From the NCBI RefSeq assembly GCF_019913785.1, contig NZ_JAIOHK010000060.1, forward strand, positions 126,846-190,845: DNA of 64,000 nucleotides. Direction: 5' to 3'. Below are positions 53,976 through 62,459 of this stretch, one piece after another. The stretch is from Altibacter sp. (GTDB lineage Bacteria > Bacteroidota > Bacteroidia > Flavobacteriales > Flavobacteriaceae). Each line of letters starts with the position of its first letter. Position 1 is the stretch's first letter. The position numbers were made by a program, and so were the translations under genes. The notes under the pieces were generated by a model. That model had not been told where the DNA came from. It saw only the letters and a program-made list of their open reading frames with translations, and did no database searches.

Positions 53976-54707
53976 TTGAAAATAATCAAACTTAGTGCCA
54001 TTGATTCAACCAACTCCTACCTAAAGGAATTAAGTAAAAAAGAGGACTTGGAGGATGGGTTAATTGTAGTGGCCAAAGCGCAAACAAATGGTAGAGGGCA
54101 ACTAGGTTCCACCTGGCAGTCGGAAGTTGAGAAAAGCCTTACATTTAGCATGTTTAAACGATTTTCTAAGGTCTCGATATCTCAGCAATCCGGGATTACT
54201 TTTGCGGTTTCATTGGCCTTAAAAACTGCGCTGGATCGCCTGCAAATTCAGGAAATTGCAATTAAATGGCCTAACGACATTATGTCATACCAAAAAAAAT
54301 TGGCAGGGATCCTAGTCGAAAATCAGGTACAGGGAGCCCAATTAACCAATAGTGTGATAGGCGTGGGACTCAATGTTAATGAAGCGAAGTTTTCTGGTTT
54401 ACCACAAGCTACTTCCATGTTCCTAAGCACCGGGCAGACATATAATTTAGATGAAGTGCTAGCCGTGGTTTCTGAAGCTGTGCTAAAGCAATTAAAACGA
54501 CTTGAAGCGGGATCGTTTTTGCTGATGAAAGAGGAATATGAGGAAACGCTCTTCAGAAAGAATGAAATAATGGTTTTTGAAGATGTCGTTGGAAGACGGT
54601 TTAACGGAATTGTACGCGGTGTTGCGGAAACGGGCGAACTACTGCTAGAAACCGAAGCAGATGGAGTGCAAAGATTTCAGCATAAAGAAATTAAAATGCT
54701 GTTCTAA
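53976..54707 (+). CDS. birA: Biotin--[acetyl-CoA-carboxylase] ligase
   Basis: 243 residues from a TTG at 53976 (read LKIIKLSAIDSTNSYLKEL). The frame continues upstream over the rsfS start, but that part is not conserved, so the short form is preferred. Attaches biotin to the BCCP subunit. GRGQLGSTWQS is the GRGRxGRxW biotinyl-AMP motif, KWPNDIMSYQKKLAGIL contains the lysine site, and the C-terminal beta-domain (about 200-243) ends with ETEADGVQRF. No N-terminal DNA-binding domain, so it is not a repressor. Overlaps the convergent SRPBCC gene by 4 bp. Confidence 0.93.
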   Translation: MKIIKLSAIDSTNSYLKELSKKEDLEDGLIVVAKAQTNGRGQLGSTWQSEVEKSLTFSMFKRFSKVSISQQSGITFAVSLALKTALDRLQIQEIAIKWPNDIMSYQKKLAGILVENQVQGAQLTNSVIGVGLNVNEAKFSGLPQATSMFLSTGQTYNLDEVLAVVSEAVLKQLKRLEAGSFLLMKEEYEETLFRKNEIMVFEDVVGRRFNGIVRGVAETGELLLETEADGVQRFQHKEIKMLF

Positions 54708-55096
54708 ATGGCCTCCAGATTTGTGGTTAAGGTTTCTAAAAATTTGGTAATGGGTCCTTTAATCATCATCGCCATCATTGGGTTAAAATCTCCTTCAAAG
54801 ACCAACTCCGCTTGAGATGAAGCATCATCAATGGCTTCGATATTTCCAATTAAAGTAAACGGAATTTTATCGCTTATCGCACCAAGAACTACCTTGTTGG
54901 GCGCCACAACTTCTTTTACTTCCAAAGCAATTTCGGGCATGCCTTTAAGGGCAAAGACAAAGGCATCTGCTCTAATCACTTCAAATTTGCTGATGTTTTC
55001 AGGCATCAATTGTTCAAAATTCTTTACATCACTTAAAAATTCACAAAGTGCCGCAGCCGATTTTTTTACAATTATTTTTTTACTATTTAATTCCAT
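54704..55096 (-). CDS. SRPBCC (START-like) family protein
   Basis: 130 residues. The SRPBCC fold of a helix-grip beta sheet: LCEFLSDVKNFEQLMPENISKFEVI, then LGAISDKIPFTLIGNIEAI and a C-terminal GPITKFLETLTTNLEAI helix. Some databases transfer the name orotate phosphoribosyltransferase to it from the adjacent pyrE; that is not supported by the sequence. Probably binds a hydrophobic ligand. Likely co-transcribed with pyrE (47 bp gap). Confidence 0.85.
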   Translation of the reverse strand: MELNSKKIIVKKSAAALCEFLSDVKNFEQLMPENISKFEVIRADAFVFALKGMPEIALEVKEVVAPNKVVLGAISDKIPFTLIGNIEAIDDASSQAELVFEGDFNPMMAMMIKGPITKFLETLTTNLEAI

Positions 55097-55143
55097 GAAT
55101 GGGTTTTCTTATTAATATGATTTTGACAGCTAAAGGACAATAA

Positions 55144-55812
55144 CTATGCCTTTTCTTTATTGACCTTCATTTTCGGATTCCAGTGCTCAGGGTCTTTCCG
55201 CCACTGACTTAGTAATTTGGCTTCAGAAGCCGAAATATAATTGGACTTCTCGGCTTGCAAAAGTAAGCTGTCGTAATTACTCAGTGTATGTAAAGCAACA
55301 TCGGCTTTTTTGAAGTTTTCGGAAGCAATTCCAAAACCATAGGAAAAAATGGCCATCATTCCCTTCACGTTCACATTCGCTTCTCTCAAAGCATCCACCG
55401 CTAACAAACTACTCTTTCCGGTACTTATAAGGTCTTCCACTACCACTACGGTTTGATGAGGTTCAATATATCCTTCGATCTTATTTTGTCTTCCGTGCTT
55501 CTTAGCTTCTGGGCGGATATAACAAAACGGTAGGTTCAGATAGTCTGCGACCAAGGCACCAATGCCAATGGCTCCTGTTGCCACTCCGGCAATTGCATCG
55601 GGCTTGCCGTAGATCTCTTCAATCTGTGCCGCCATATGCTCTCGAATGAAGTTTCGAATAGCGGGATATGAGAGTGTTATGCGGTTGTCGCAGTAGATGG
55701 GAGATTTCCATCCCGAGGCCCAGATAAAAGGGTTTTGTGGTTGTAATTTAATTGCATTAATTTGCAATAGCAATTCAGCAGTTTTTTGTGCTGTTTCTTT
55801 ATTTAAAATCAT
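55144..55812 (-). CDS. pyrE: Orotate phosphoribosyltransferase
   Basis: 222 residues from the ATG at 55812; the frame extends further, but that would overlap the divergent Nudix gene. Adds PRPP to orotate in pyrimidine synthesis. The PRPP loop is VVVVEDLISTGKSS, and AIAGVATGAIGIG and CYIRPEAKKHGRQNKIEG are conserved. Only 7 bp separate its start from that of the Nudix gene, so the promoters must lie inside the genes. A TACATTTG element on the minus strand at 55817-55824 would place its mRNA start at or within a few bases of the ATG. Confidence 0.95.
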   Translation of the reverse strand: MILNKETAQKTAELLLQINAIKLQPQNPFIWASGWKSPIYCDNRITLSYPAIRNFIREHMAAQIEEIYGKPDAIAGVATGAIGIGALVADYLNLPFCYIRPEAKKHGRQNKIEGYIEPHQTVVVVEDLISTGKSSLLAVDALREANVNVKGMMAIFSYGFGIASENFKKADVALHTLSNYDSLLLQAEKSNYISASEAKLLSQWRKDPEHWNPKMKVNKEKA

Positions 55813-55816
55813 AGTG

Positions 55817-55824
55817 CAAATGTA
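55817..55824 (-). promoter_or_regulatory. -7 promoter element for pyrE, overlapping the Nudix start
   Basis: TACATTTG on the minus strand fits TAnnTTTG and ends 5 nt before the pyrE ATG. A TTG lies upstream, but the spacing is not the usual one. It overlaps the ATG of the opposite Nudix gene (55820), so promoter and coding sequence share bases. Confidence 0.4.
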
Positions 55825-56449
55825 TAAAGTTTTTGTCAATGATGTTCCAATAATTCTCTCTACCGAGAAAAAAATAGGGAAACAGTATACAGCCATTCCG
55901 TTGAAGTTGGCCAAGTTTAAAAAATTGATTGAAAAGATCAATAATGGCGAACTCACCTATGTAAATTTATACCATAAAAATCCGGAAAAACTTGAACAGT
56001 TTTTGCGAAAGAAGCTACCTGTCGTTGAAGCGGGAGGAGGTATGGTCTTTAACGATAAGAAGGAAATTCTTTTTATTAGAAGAAATTCGAAATGGGATCT
56101 CCCAAAGGGAAAGGTTGAAAAAGGAGAGACCTATGAAGAAGCGGCACTTCGGGAAACCATTGAAGAGACCGGTGTAAAGGATTTGGTGATAAAGCGATTT
56201 ATTACCAAGACCTATCACGTGTTTAAACGAAATGACAAGTTTAAACTGAAGGTAACCTATTGGTACGAAATGTATTCCAATTACGATGGACCCTTAATTC
56301 CTGAACCCAGCGAGGGGATTAAAAAAGTAAGGTGGAAAAATTTTGAAAAGACCCAGAAAGCACTTCAAGATTCCTACGAAAATATCAAGCTGCTGTTTCC
56401 GAAGGAGTATCTAACCACCCACCCGAACGATAGGATACCGCAGGTGTGA
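55820..56449 (+). CDS. Nudix hydrolase
   Basis: 209 residues from the ATG at 55820; 41 further codons upstream are open but lie antisense to pyrE. The Nudix box GKVEKGETYEEAALRETIEETGV is a perfect match to GX5EX7REUXEEXGU, and it is followed by IKRFITKTYHVF. The first ~65 residues (VPIILSTEKKIGKQYTAIP) are an additional domain. Substrate (a nucleoside diphosphate-X) unknown. The 3' end overlaps the convergent M14 peptidase by 39 bp. Confidence 0.9.
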   Translation: MYKVFVNDVPIILSTEKKIGKQYTAIPLKLAKFKKLIEKINNGELTYVNLYHKNPEKLEQFLRKKLPVVEAGGGMVFNDKKEILFIRRNSKWDLPKGKVEKGETYEEAALRETIEETGVKDLVIKRFITKTYHVFKRNDKFKLKVTYWYEMYSNYDGPLIPEPSEGIKKVRWKNFEKTQKALQDSYENIKLLFPKEYLTTHPNDRIPQV

Positions 56450-58156
56450 GCTTTCGTAATAGGGTGATTGTTTGTGAATCCAATCCAATTGCGCGTACCA
56501 ATTTCCTGCAAAATTAGGGTCTTCAGATATTTTGGCATCAAATTCGGCTTTAATTTGGGGATTGTCATTTAGAAAGGCTTCGGCCATATCTTCCCACACA
56601 TAGGGTGAAAAGCCTTCTTTTTGTTGCAGGATCGCATCGAAAAAATTCCAATTAAAAAAAGAGTCGGGTGCTATCGGTTCCAGTGTTTCCAATATATACC
56701 GAACCCCATCCTGATTGGTATCTACCAAATAATCTCCTGCCTTGACGGTTATTTTTTCGAAATTTGATGTTACCTGTGTATTGTAATGTAGATAATGCCC
56801 TTCGTATGGGTTGCGAACCGTTTCGTAGTTTTTTATCTTATAGACTTCGGCATCTACAATACTGTCTTTTTCCATCATTGGGACCTTTATACCATTATTC
56901 CTTAGAATTTGAACGATGTTCCAGTATCCGCTTGGAATAACATAGGCAGCAGGAATTATCACACTGTCTTTTGCCTTAAAATAATTATAGTAAGCTACCT
57001 CCTTGGTAAAGGGCCTGTCACGGTAGTATTTTAATCTGGAGGCATTTGTAACATTGCTTTTTATCATTTCACTTTCAAAGCCTTTAAATGAAATTTTTGT
57101 GACTTGTGTGCTGTCCAAATTCCAGGAGAGTGGATAAGCACTTCCCGGTTTAAACGAAGCGATTGCATTTTTTCGCAGTGCGCCTATAACCTCTACATCC
57201 TTGTCTACAATATTTATAAAGCTTTTCATAAGCTCATACGTGCCTTCCACCCGTTGTTTGTATGGCTTTAACATATGAGTTTCGACCATCATTCCCAGCG
57301 TGTTAAAGAGGGTGGTATAACCGGTGGAATATCGCGGAGAATCCAGAAACTGTGAAAAACCTTCATCCGGTGGCTGGTTGAAAACATTTACATAGGGGGT
57401 GATGTCCCAGGATTTTTGTTTGAGAGAGTCTTCTAATTGAGGCATTAATGAGGTGTGTAAATAATGACCAAGACCACCACCTAGCTTGTTGTGTTGTGTA
57501 AATAAATGAGTCAAGGTATACTGATAATCGGCACCGTTACTCACATGATTGTCAATAAAGAGATCCGGCTTCACCGTTCTGAATAATTCGACAAAGGCCT
57601 GAGCATTTCTGGTATCGTTCTTTATAAAATCCCTATTTAGGTCGTAATTTCTGGCGTTGCCTCTAAAACCATAACTTTTCGGACCATTCTGATTGGTTCG
57701 AGTGCTGCTATTTCGGTTTATAGCGCCTCCAATATTATAAATTGGAATCACTGCGATGATGGTATTTTTTGGAGCCGTTAGTTTTCCTACCGCAAAATCA
57801 CGCAGCAATAGCATGGAGGCATCGATTCCATCACTTTCGCCGGGATGGATGCCGTTGTTGATTAGCAAAATATTTTTTTCTTCCCTATCGGAAAATTCCG
57901 ATTCGAAGGTTCGATTCGGGTTAAAAGTTATAAGATGCAGGGGTTCACCTTGATCGGTTTTACCCATCTCATACATGGCAATTGAATTATAAGCTTCCGA
58001 AAGTACTGTGTAAAATGCGATAGTTTCGGTATAGGTAGCGGTTTCTAATCCATCTGTTTTTTCAAATGTTGTGGTAAAATCGAATTCTGAAATTTCCTTG
58101 TTGTTTTCACAAGAAATTAGACAGCACAGACAGCATAGGAGGAATAATTTTTTCAT
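56411..58156 (-). CDS. M14 family zinc carboxypeptidase, lipoprotein
   Basis: 581 residues from the ATG at 58156, followed at once by a lipoprotein signal with lipobox LISC. The zinc site begins GIHPGESDGIDA (HxxE), and the third His is probably in LFIDNHVSNGADY. The catalytic Glu is expected in the MVETHMLKP segment. A second half (about 330-580) is a Bacteroidetes-specific extension. Likely hydrolyses peptides or peptidoglycan stem peptides at the outer membrane or periplasm. Convergent overlap of 39 bp with the Nudix gene. Confidence 0.9.
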   Translation of the reverse strand: MKKLFLLCCLCCLISCENNKEISEFDFTTTFEKTDGLETATYTETIAFYTVLSEAYNSIAMYEMGKTDQGEPLHLITFNPNRTFESEFSDREEKNILLINNGIHPGESDGIDASMLLLRDFAVGKLTAPKNTIIAVIPIYNIGGAINRNSSTRTNQNGPKSYGFRGNARNYDLNRDFIKNDTRNAQAFVELFRTVKPDLFIDNHVSNGADYQYTLTHLFTQHNKLGGGLGHYLHTSLMPQLEDSLKQKSWDITPYVNVFNQPPDEGFSQFLDSPRYSTGYTTLFNTLGMMVETHMLKPYKQRVEGTYELMKSFINIVDKDVEVIGALRKNAIASFKPGSAYPLSWNLDSTQVTKISFKGFESEMIKSNVTNASRLKYYRDRPFTKEVAYYNYFKAKDSVIIPAAYVIPSGYWNIVQILRNNGIKVPMMEKDSIVDAEVYKIKNYETVRNPYEGHYLHYNTQVTSNFEKITVKAGDYLVDTNQDGVRYILETLEPIAPDSFFNWNFFDAILQQKEGFSPYVWEDMAEAFLNDNPQIKAEFDAKISEDPNFAGNWYAQLDWIHKQSPYYESSHLRYPIVRVGG

Positions 58157-58261
58157 ACAACGAAGAAACAAAAAAAGACTGAATACACTATTTATAGTAT
58201 ATCGGAATTAAATTTGATGAAACTTTTAACACAAAAGATATGAATTTATAAATTGCTTTTC

Positions 58262-58269
58262 TATATTTG
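58262..58269 (+). promoter_or_regulatory. -7 promoter element for the codon-biased T9SS gene
   Basis: TATATTTG is an exact match to TAnnTTTG. It lies 33 bp upstream of the ATG at 58303; the upstream region is very A/T-rich, as for strong Bacteroidetes promoters. Confidence 0.6.
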
Positions 58270-58302
58270 TTGATCAATATTAAACATTTAAAACAACTAA
58301 TT

Positions 58303-59220
58303 ATGAAAAAAATTACCCTAATGGCGGTGCTTTTTGTAAGTGGATTAACACTTCAAGCACAGACTTCTTTTACTGGAAATACTTCTGGTGACCCTGTTTA
58401 CAATACACCTGCAAGTGAAAGACAAGTTGTTCTTATTACACACAGTAATACGCAAACAATTAACCCTGGAGACGAGATAGCATGTGCTTCTCCAACAAGT
58501 TTCCGTGATAACAGTATTTTTAGAGACTTTGATTTGGCAGTTGATTTTGGTATTGCCGGAGCTTTCGAAGTAACCTCTGCTGAAATTGCAATTGGACCTG
58601 TAACTTCACCAGCCGGTTTTCCATTAACAGTTAATGTATATTCTATGACAGATCCGTTCCCAGGTTCATGGCCAGGTTCTGCTGTATTAGAAGGAACTGC
58701 AGGAGCGATTATCACAAATGCTGATGCTGAATCTCTTTTAAGTATTCCTTTGGCAGCTACTATTCCTGCCGGATCTAGAATGATTTACGAAGTTATGATC
58801 GTTGATGATTTAACTGACACTAACTTTATGCGTTTTGGAGCTAACTTAGATGGACAAACTGGTCCTTCTTGGATTATGGCTGATGCTTGTGGTGCTGCTA
58901 CTCCAATGGACTTGGCAGTTGCTTTTGGTTTACCAAATTCATTTGTTATGAATATCGTTGGTGACGAAGTATTAGGAGTTGGAGACAATGCACTTTCTAA
59001 AATTGCTGTATATCCAAACCCTGCTTCTGATGTATTGAACGTTAGTGTTCCTGCTTCTTTAGAAGTTAAAGGTGCTATCTTATACGATGTATTAGGAAAG
59101 AATACTGGTATCCAATTGGTTAACGGTACTATGAATACTTCTAGCTTGGCAAGAGGAATTTACATGTTGAATGTAAACACTTCTGCAGGTACTTTTACTA
59201 AAAAAGTAGTTAAGCAATAA
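58303..59220 (+). CDS. T9SS type A sorting domain protein, likely highly expressed
   Basis: 305 residues from the ATG at 58303; the frame opens 12 codons earlier, but that part is the promoter and leader. Signal peptide (KITLMAVLFVSGLTLQA), a central beta-rich domain (VYNTPASERQVVLIT ... MIYEVMIVDDLTDTNFMRF) and a C-terminal T9SS type A sorting domain (AVYPNPASDVLNVSVP ... TKKVVKQ). No catalytic motif. Codons are strongly biased to GCT, ACT, TCT, GTT and GGT compared with neighbours, a mark of high expression. A perfect terminator follows at 59244. Confidence 0.9.
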   Translation: MKKITLMAVLFVSGLTLQAQTSFTGNTSGDPVYNTPASERQVVLITHSNTQTINPGDEIACASPTSFRDNSIFRDFDLAVDFGIAGAFEVTSAEIAIGPVTSPAGFPLTVNVYSMTDPFPGSWPGSAVLEGTAGAIITNADAESLLSIPLAATIPAGSRMIYEVMIVDDLTDTNFMRFGANLDGQTGPSWIMADACGAATPMDLAVAFGLPNSFVMNIVGDEVLGVGDNALSKIAVYPNPASDVLNVSVPASLEVKGAILYDVLGKNTGIQLVNGTMNTSSLARGIYMLNVNTSAGTFTKKVVKQ

Positions 59221-59243
59221 GGAGTTTTTCTAAACTCATATTT

Positions 59244-59270
59244 AAGCCTCGCATTGCGAGGCTTTTTTTA
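59244..59270 (+). terminator. Rho-independent terminator after the T9SS gene
   Basis: A perfect 9-bp stem AAGCCTCGC (59244-59252), loop ATT, GCGAGGCTT (59256-59264), then a T-run to about 59269. Strong by sequence. Confidence 0.85.
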
Positions 59271-59471
59271 TGATTCGTATTTTGATAAGCGGTGACACAA
59301 CGGAATCTATTTGGTATAAATACAGTTCTTGTATTTCAAGTATTTATCCTGCTATCGGAATGGAAGCGTAATTAGCGTGATCGATATTTCTTTCTGAAGC
59401 AATGCAGCACGCCAAAGAATCTGAGATTCCTCGTTGCACTCGGAGTAACAACTGCAGGTCAGTATGAGCCA
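59271..59471. other. Intergenic stretch between convergent terminators
   Basis: About 200 bp between the terminators of the T9SS gene and of rho. I see no gene, tRNA or promoter. A short sequence at 59421-59449, listed separately, resembles an interspersed repeat. Confidence 0.5.
59421..59449. repeat. Possible interspersed repeat fragment
   Basis: The sequence GAGATTCCTCGTTGCACTCG followed by GAGTAAC resembles the short intergenic GAGATTCCTCGcTGCgCTCGG repeat I know from Bacteroidetes genomes. One copy here, degenerate. Confidence 0.4.
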
Positions 59472-59505
59472 TAAAAAAAGCCGAATCCAATGGATTCGGC
59501 TTTTA
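59472..59505 (-). terminator. Rho-independent terminator after rho
   Basis: On the minus strand: AAAAGCCGAATCCA-T-TGGATTCGGCTTTTTTTAT. A perfect stem of at least 13 bp with a 1-nt minimal loop, then a T-run. It lies just after the rho stop. The arms pair on both strands. Confidence 0.85.
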
Positions 59506-59526
59506 TATTATTGGTTTAAAAATTTC

Positions 59527-61200
59527 TTATGCGTTCATGGAGATTAAAAACTCTTCGTTATTACGCGTTTGTTTAAATCTATCGTTGATGAATTCCATTG
59601 CTTCCACCGGATTCATATCGGCCAAATACTTTCGCATCACCCACATACGTTGGATTATGTTCTCATCTAACAGAAGATCATCTCTTCGTGTACTGGATGA
59701 GGTAAGGTCAATAGCAGGGAATATACGTCGGTTAGAGATCTTTCTATCCAATTGTAATTCCATATTACCGGTTCCTTTAAATTCTTCAAAGATCACCTCG
59801 TCCATTTTCGATCCGGTTTCAGTAAGCGCCGTAGCAATGATACTCAAAGAGCCACCATTCTCAATATTACGGGCCGCACCAAAGAAACGCTTCGGTTTGT
59901 GCAATGCATTTGCATCGACACCACCACTTAAGATCTTTCCGCTGGCAGGTTGCACTGTGTTGTACGCTCTCGCCAATCGAGTGATCGAATCTAAAAGAAT
60001 AACGACATCGTGTCCACATTCTACCAAACGCTTTGCCTTTTCAAGCACAATGTTGGCTACTCTAACGTGTTCAGTTGCTTCTTTGTCGAAGGTTGATGCC
60101 ACGACTTCACCACGCACATGGCGTTGCATATCGGTAACTTCTTCAGGACGTTCATCGATTAATAAAATAATCTGATACACTTCCGGATGGTTAGCCGCAA
60201 TGGCATTGGCAATATCCTTTAGCAACATCGTCTTACCCGTTTTAGGTTGGGAAACGATCATACCACGTTGTCCTTTACCAATTGGTGCAAACAAATCAAT
60301 AATACGTGTAGATATAGTACTTTGCTTTTCGGCAATATTAAATTTCTCGGTAGGGAAAAGTGGGGTAAGGTGTTCGAAAGAAACACGATCGCGCACCACA
60401 TTCGGACTCAATCCATTTATTTTATTCACCTTTATTAAAGGAAAATACTTTTCTCCTTCTTTCGGAGGCCGTACTTCGCCCAATACGGTATCTCCCGTTT
60501 TTAAGCCGAACAATCGTATCTGCGATTGAGATACATAAATATCGTCCGGAGAAGAGAGATAGTTGTAATCACTAGAACGAAGGAAGCCATAGCCATCCTG
60601 CATGATGTCTAAAACGCCTTCACTTTCAATAATACTGTCAAATTCGAAATCAGGCTCTTTATATCGATTGCGATTGTCTTTATTGCCGTTGTTTCGATTT
60701 TCTTTAGACCCGTGCGTATTCTGTTTATTACCGTCCTTGTTTCGGTGCTGGTCTTTTTGAGGTTTTTGTTTTATATCGGTATTGCCATCTTGCTCTTTCT
60801 GAGGTTTTTTGGCCTCTTCCTTAGCATCCTTTACCTCCAGATTGCTCTGTTTTCGGGTATCCGGATCATTCGCCTTTTTAGGGTCCTGATTTCTCTGTGG
60901 CCCTTTCTGATTGCGATTATCGCTACGCGGTGGGCGTTGACGATTGTCTCTTTGCTGTGGCTTTTTATCCGGAGTGTCTTTTTGTACCGGTTTTTCTGAA
61001 GTCGCTTTAGGCGTTGCTTCTGATGTAGGCTCATTCACTTTAACCGACTTAACGGCCTTAGGATTAGCAGCTTGGTAGTCAAGAATTTGATAGACCAAGT
61101 CAAGTTTTTTTAAGCTTCGGTATTTTGGAACACCTAAAGCATTAGCAATTTCCTGTAACTCAGGTAACAGTTTTGCTTTTAATTCTGAAATTTCAAACAT
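59527..61200 (-). CDS. rho: Transcription termination factor Rho with a long disordered insert
   Basis: 557 residues. ATP-dependent RNA helicase that ends transcription. Residues 1-45 are the Rho N-terminal helical domain ([20 protein letters not shown]). Residues ~48-186 are a low-complexity region rich in Asn, Lys, Gln, Arg and Asp, absent from E. coli Rho. Then the RNA-binding domain ([20 protein letters not shown]), the ATPase core with VSQPKTGKT (about 316-324), [12 protein letters not shown], and [11 protein letters not shown]. Such inserts are known in Bacteroidetes Rho. Confidence 0.97.
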   Translation of the reverse strand: MFEISELKAKLLPELQEIANALGVPKYRSLKKLDLVYQILDYQAANPKAVKSVKVNEPTSEATPKATSEKPVQKDTPDKKPQQRDNRQRPPRSDNRNQKGPQRNQDPKKANDPDTRKQSNLEVKDAKEEAKKPQKEQDGNTDIKQKPQKDQHRNKDGNKQNTHGSKENRNNGNKDNRNRYKEPDFEFDSIIESEGVLDIMQDGYGFLRSSDYNYLSSPDDIYVSQSQIRLFGLKTGDTVLGEVRPPKEGEKYFPLIKVNKINGLSPNVVRDRVSFEHLTPLFPTEKFNIAEKQSTISTRIIDLFAPIGKGQRGMIVSQPKTGKTMLLKDIANAIAANHPEVYQIILLIDERPEEVTDMQRHVRGEVVASTFDKEATEHVRVANIVLEKAKRLVECGHDVVILLDSITRLARAYNTVQPASGKILSGGVDANALHKPKRFFGAARNIENGGSLSIIATALTETGSKMDEVIFEEFKGTGNMELQLDRKISNRRIFPAIDLTSSSTRRDDLLLDENIIQRMWVMRKYLADMNPVEAMEFINDRFKQTRNNEEFLISMNA

Positions 61201-61369
61201 TTAAAAAATGTGTAAGTTTAAATTGATAATATGTAATTTTCCGTGTAGGTAATTTAGTTGAAAAATTTATCGAAGACTAAGTAACCGTTGTTGAAGTGGT
61301 TACGAATAGATACTGCAAGTATACAACAATAAATTAAATTTTGCATTTAATTTTCTTAAAAAGAAACGC

Positions 61370-61377
61370 TATTTTTG
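61370..61377 (+). promoter_or_regulatory. -7 promoter element for the DUF4293 gene
   Basis: TATTTTTG matches TAnnTTTG and lies 21 bp upstream of the ATG at 61399. It overlaps a TTG that could be misread as an earlier start. Confidence 0.55.
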
Positions 61378-61398
61378 CAGTCAAATGTTGCTTTTACC

Positions 61399-61809
61399 AT
61401 GATTCAACGTATCCAAACCGTCTATCTTATCCTTGTAGCTTTGCTTATGGTTGCCTTGTATATTTGGTTTCCTGTCTTGCAAAACGAGGCAGGTGAGGTA
61501 GTAATGGATCGCAGTGAGCTTATGGTTATGATACCCATTTTCGGGGCTATCGCATTGGCACTCATTTCAATTTTGAATTTTAAAAAGCGGCAATTACAAT
61601 TTGTAATCAACCGTTTGAACATCATATTAAACTTTGTATTACTGGGAGTTTTCGTATATAGGTCTCTAAGCGTATCCGGAGAAACATTGGTTTCAATGAA
61701 GGGTATTGGGGTGCTTATTCCCGTCATTTCTATCGTTTTTTTAGTGCTGGCCAATAAGGCCATAAAAAGGGACGAGGATCTCGTAAAATCTGTAGACCGA
61801 TTACGTTAA
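61399..61809 (+). CDS. DUF4293 domain-containing membrane protein
   Basis: 136 residues from the ATG at 61399 (MIQRIQTVYLIL); the longer frame begins inside the promoter. Four membrane helices. The MIQRIQTVYLI opening is the DUF4293 hallmark, a family that sits beside rho in many Bacteroidetes. Function unknown. A terminator follows. Confidence 0.88.
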   Translation: MIQRIQTVYLILVALLMVALYIWFPVLQNEAGEVVMDRSELMVMIPIFGAIALALISILNFKKRQLQFVINRLNIILNFVLLGVFVYRSLSVSGETLVSMKGIGVLIPVISIVFLVLANKAIKRDEDLVKSVDRLR

Positions 61810-61834
61810 ACGACACCTTAGTATATTTTAGTGC

Positions 61835-61870
61835 AAAACCCTCAAAGAATGCCATCTTTGGGGGTTTTTT
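61835..61870 (+). terminator. Rho-independent terminator after the DUF4293 gene
   Basis: AAAACCCTCAAAGA pairs with TCTTTGGGGGTTTTTT across a short loop (mismatches in the G-run), then T-run. It lies 26 bp after the stop. Confidence 0.75.
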
Positions 61871-61891
61871 GATGAAGTTATAATACGAACA

Positions 61892-62383
61892 CTACTTTTT
61901 AAATTCAATTACCTCCAGGTTCTGAATTTTCGCTCCATCTATTTCAAAGCGAAGCATGGTGCGCACTTGTTGAAAGCCATGTTTTCCCACGGCACCGGGA
62001 TTCATGTGTAGCACCCCTAGCTTTTTATCGTTCATCACCTTCAGAATATGAGAATGCCCCGTGATGAATAGTCGCGGTGGGTTTGTATGGAGTTCTTCTC
62101 TAATCGAAGGGTTGTATCTCCCCGGATAGCCACCAATATGGGTAATCCAGACAGCAACCTTTTCGCAAAAGAATCGGTTGTGGAGCGGAAATTCGACTCT
62201 GGCTTTGGCATCGTCAATATTTCCATACACTGCGCGAAGCGGCTTTAATGCCTTGATGGCATCCGTTACCCTGAGGTCACCTATATCCCCCGCATGCCAT
62301 ACTTCATCGGCCTGCCTGACATAACTCAGAATTTTATCGTCTATATAGCTGTGTGTATCGCTGAGCAGTAGTATTTTTTTCAT
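61892..62383 (-). CDS. YfcE-like metallophosphoesterase
   Basis: 163 residues. Calcineurin-like fold: LLSDTHSYID, WHAGDIGDLRV, VYGNIDDA, WITHIGGYPG and the GHSHILKVM pair that bind two metals. Similar to YfcE/MJ0936-type phosphodiesterases with unknown in vivo substrate. Cytoplasmic. Divergent from truA, with a 76-bp gap. Confidence 0.93.
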   Translation of the reverse strand: MKKILLLSDTHSYIDDKILSYVRQADEVWHAGDIGDLRVTDAIKALKPLRAVYGNIDDAKARVEFPLHNRFFCEKVAVWITHIGGYPGRYNPSIREELHTNPPRLFITGHSHILKVMNDKKLGVLHMNPGAVGKHGFQQVRTMLRFEIDGAKIQNLEVIEFKK

Positions 62384-62426
62384 GTATTTCTGAAAAGGGG
62401 ATGCCTTTTGAATATTTCAGTTTGTG

Positions 62427-62434
62427 TATCTTTG
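62427..62434 (+). promoter_or_regulatory. -7 promoter element for truA
   Basis: TATCTTTG matches TAnnTTTG, with a TTG at 62408-62410 in the -33 region (16-bp spacer). Confidence 0.55.
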
Positions 62435-62459
62435 ATGCTGTCTCAAAAATACTCATTCC

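Noticed and set aside
54704..55096. Naming the SRPBCC protein orotate phosphoribosyltransferase
   Set aside because: It has no PRPP-binding loop; the true pyrE lies next to it.
55697..55956. Long upstream extensions of both pyrE and the Nudix gene
   Set aside because: They lie antisense to each other's conserved coding region; both proteins have good starts 7 bp apart.
60712..60999. 95-residue hydrophobic ORF on the plus strand inside rho
   Set aside because: It is the antisense of the Lys/Asn-rich insert of Rho, whose codons read as hydrophobic residues on the other strand.
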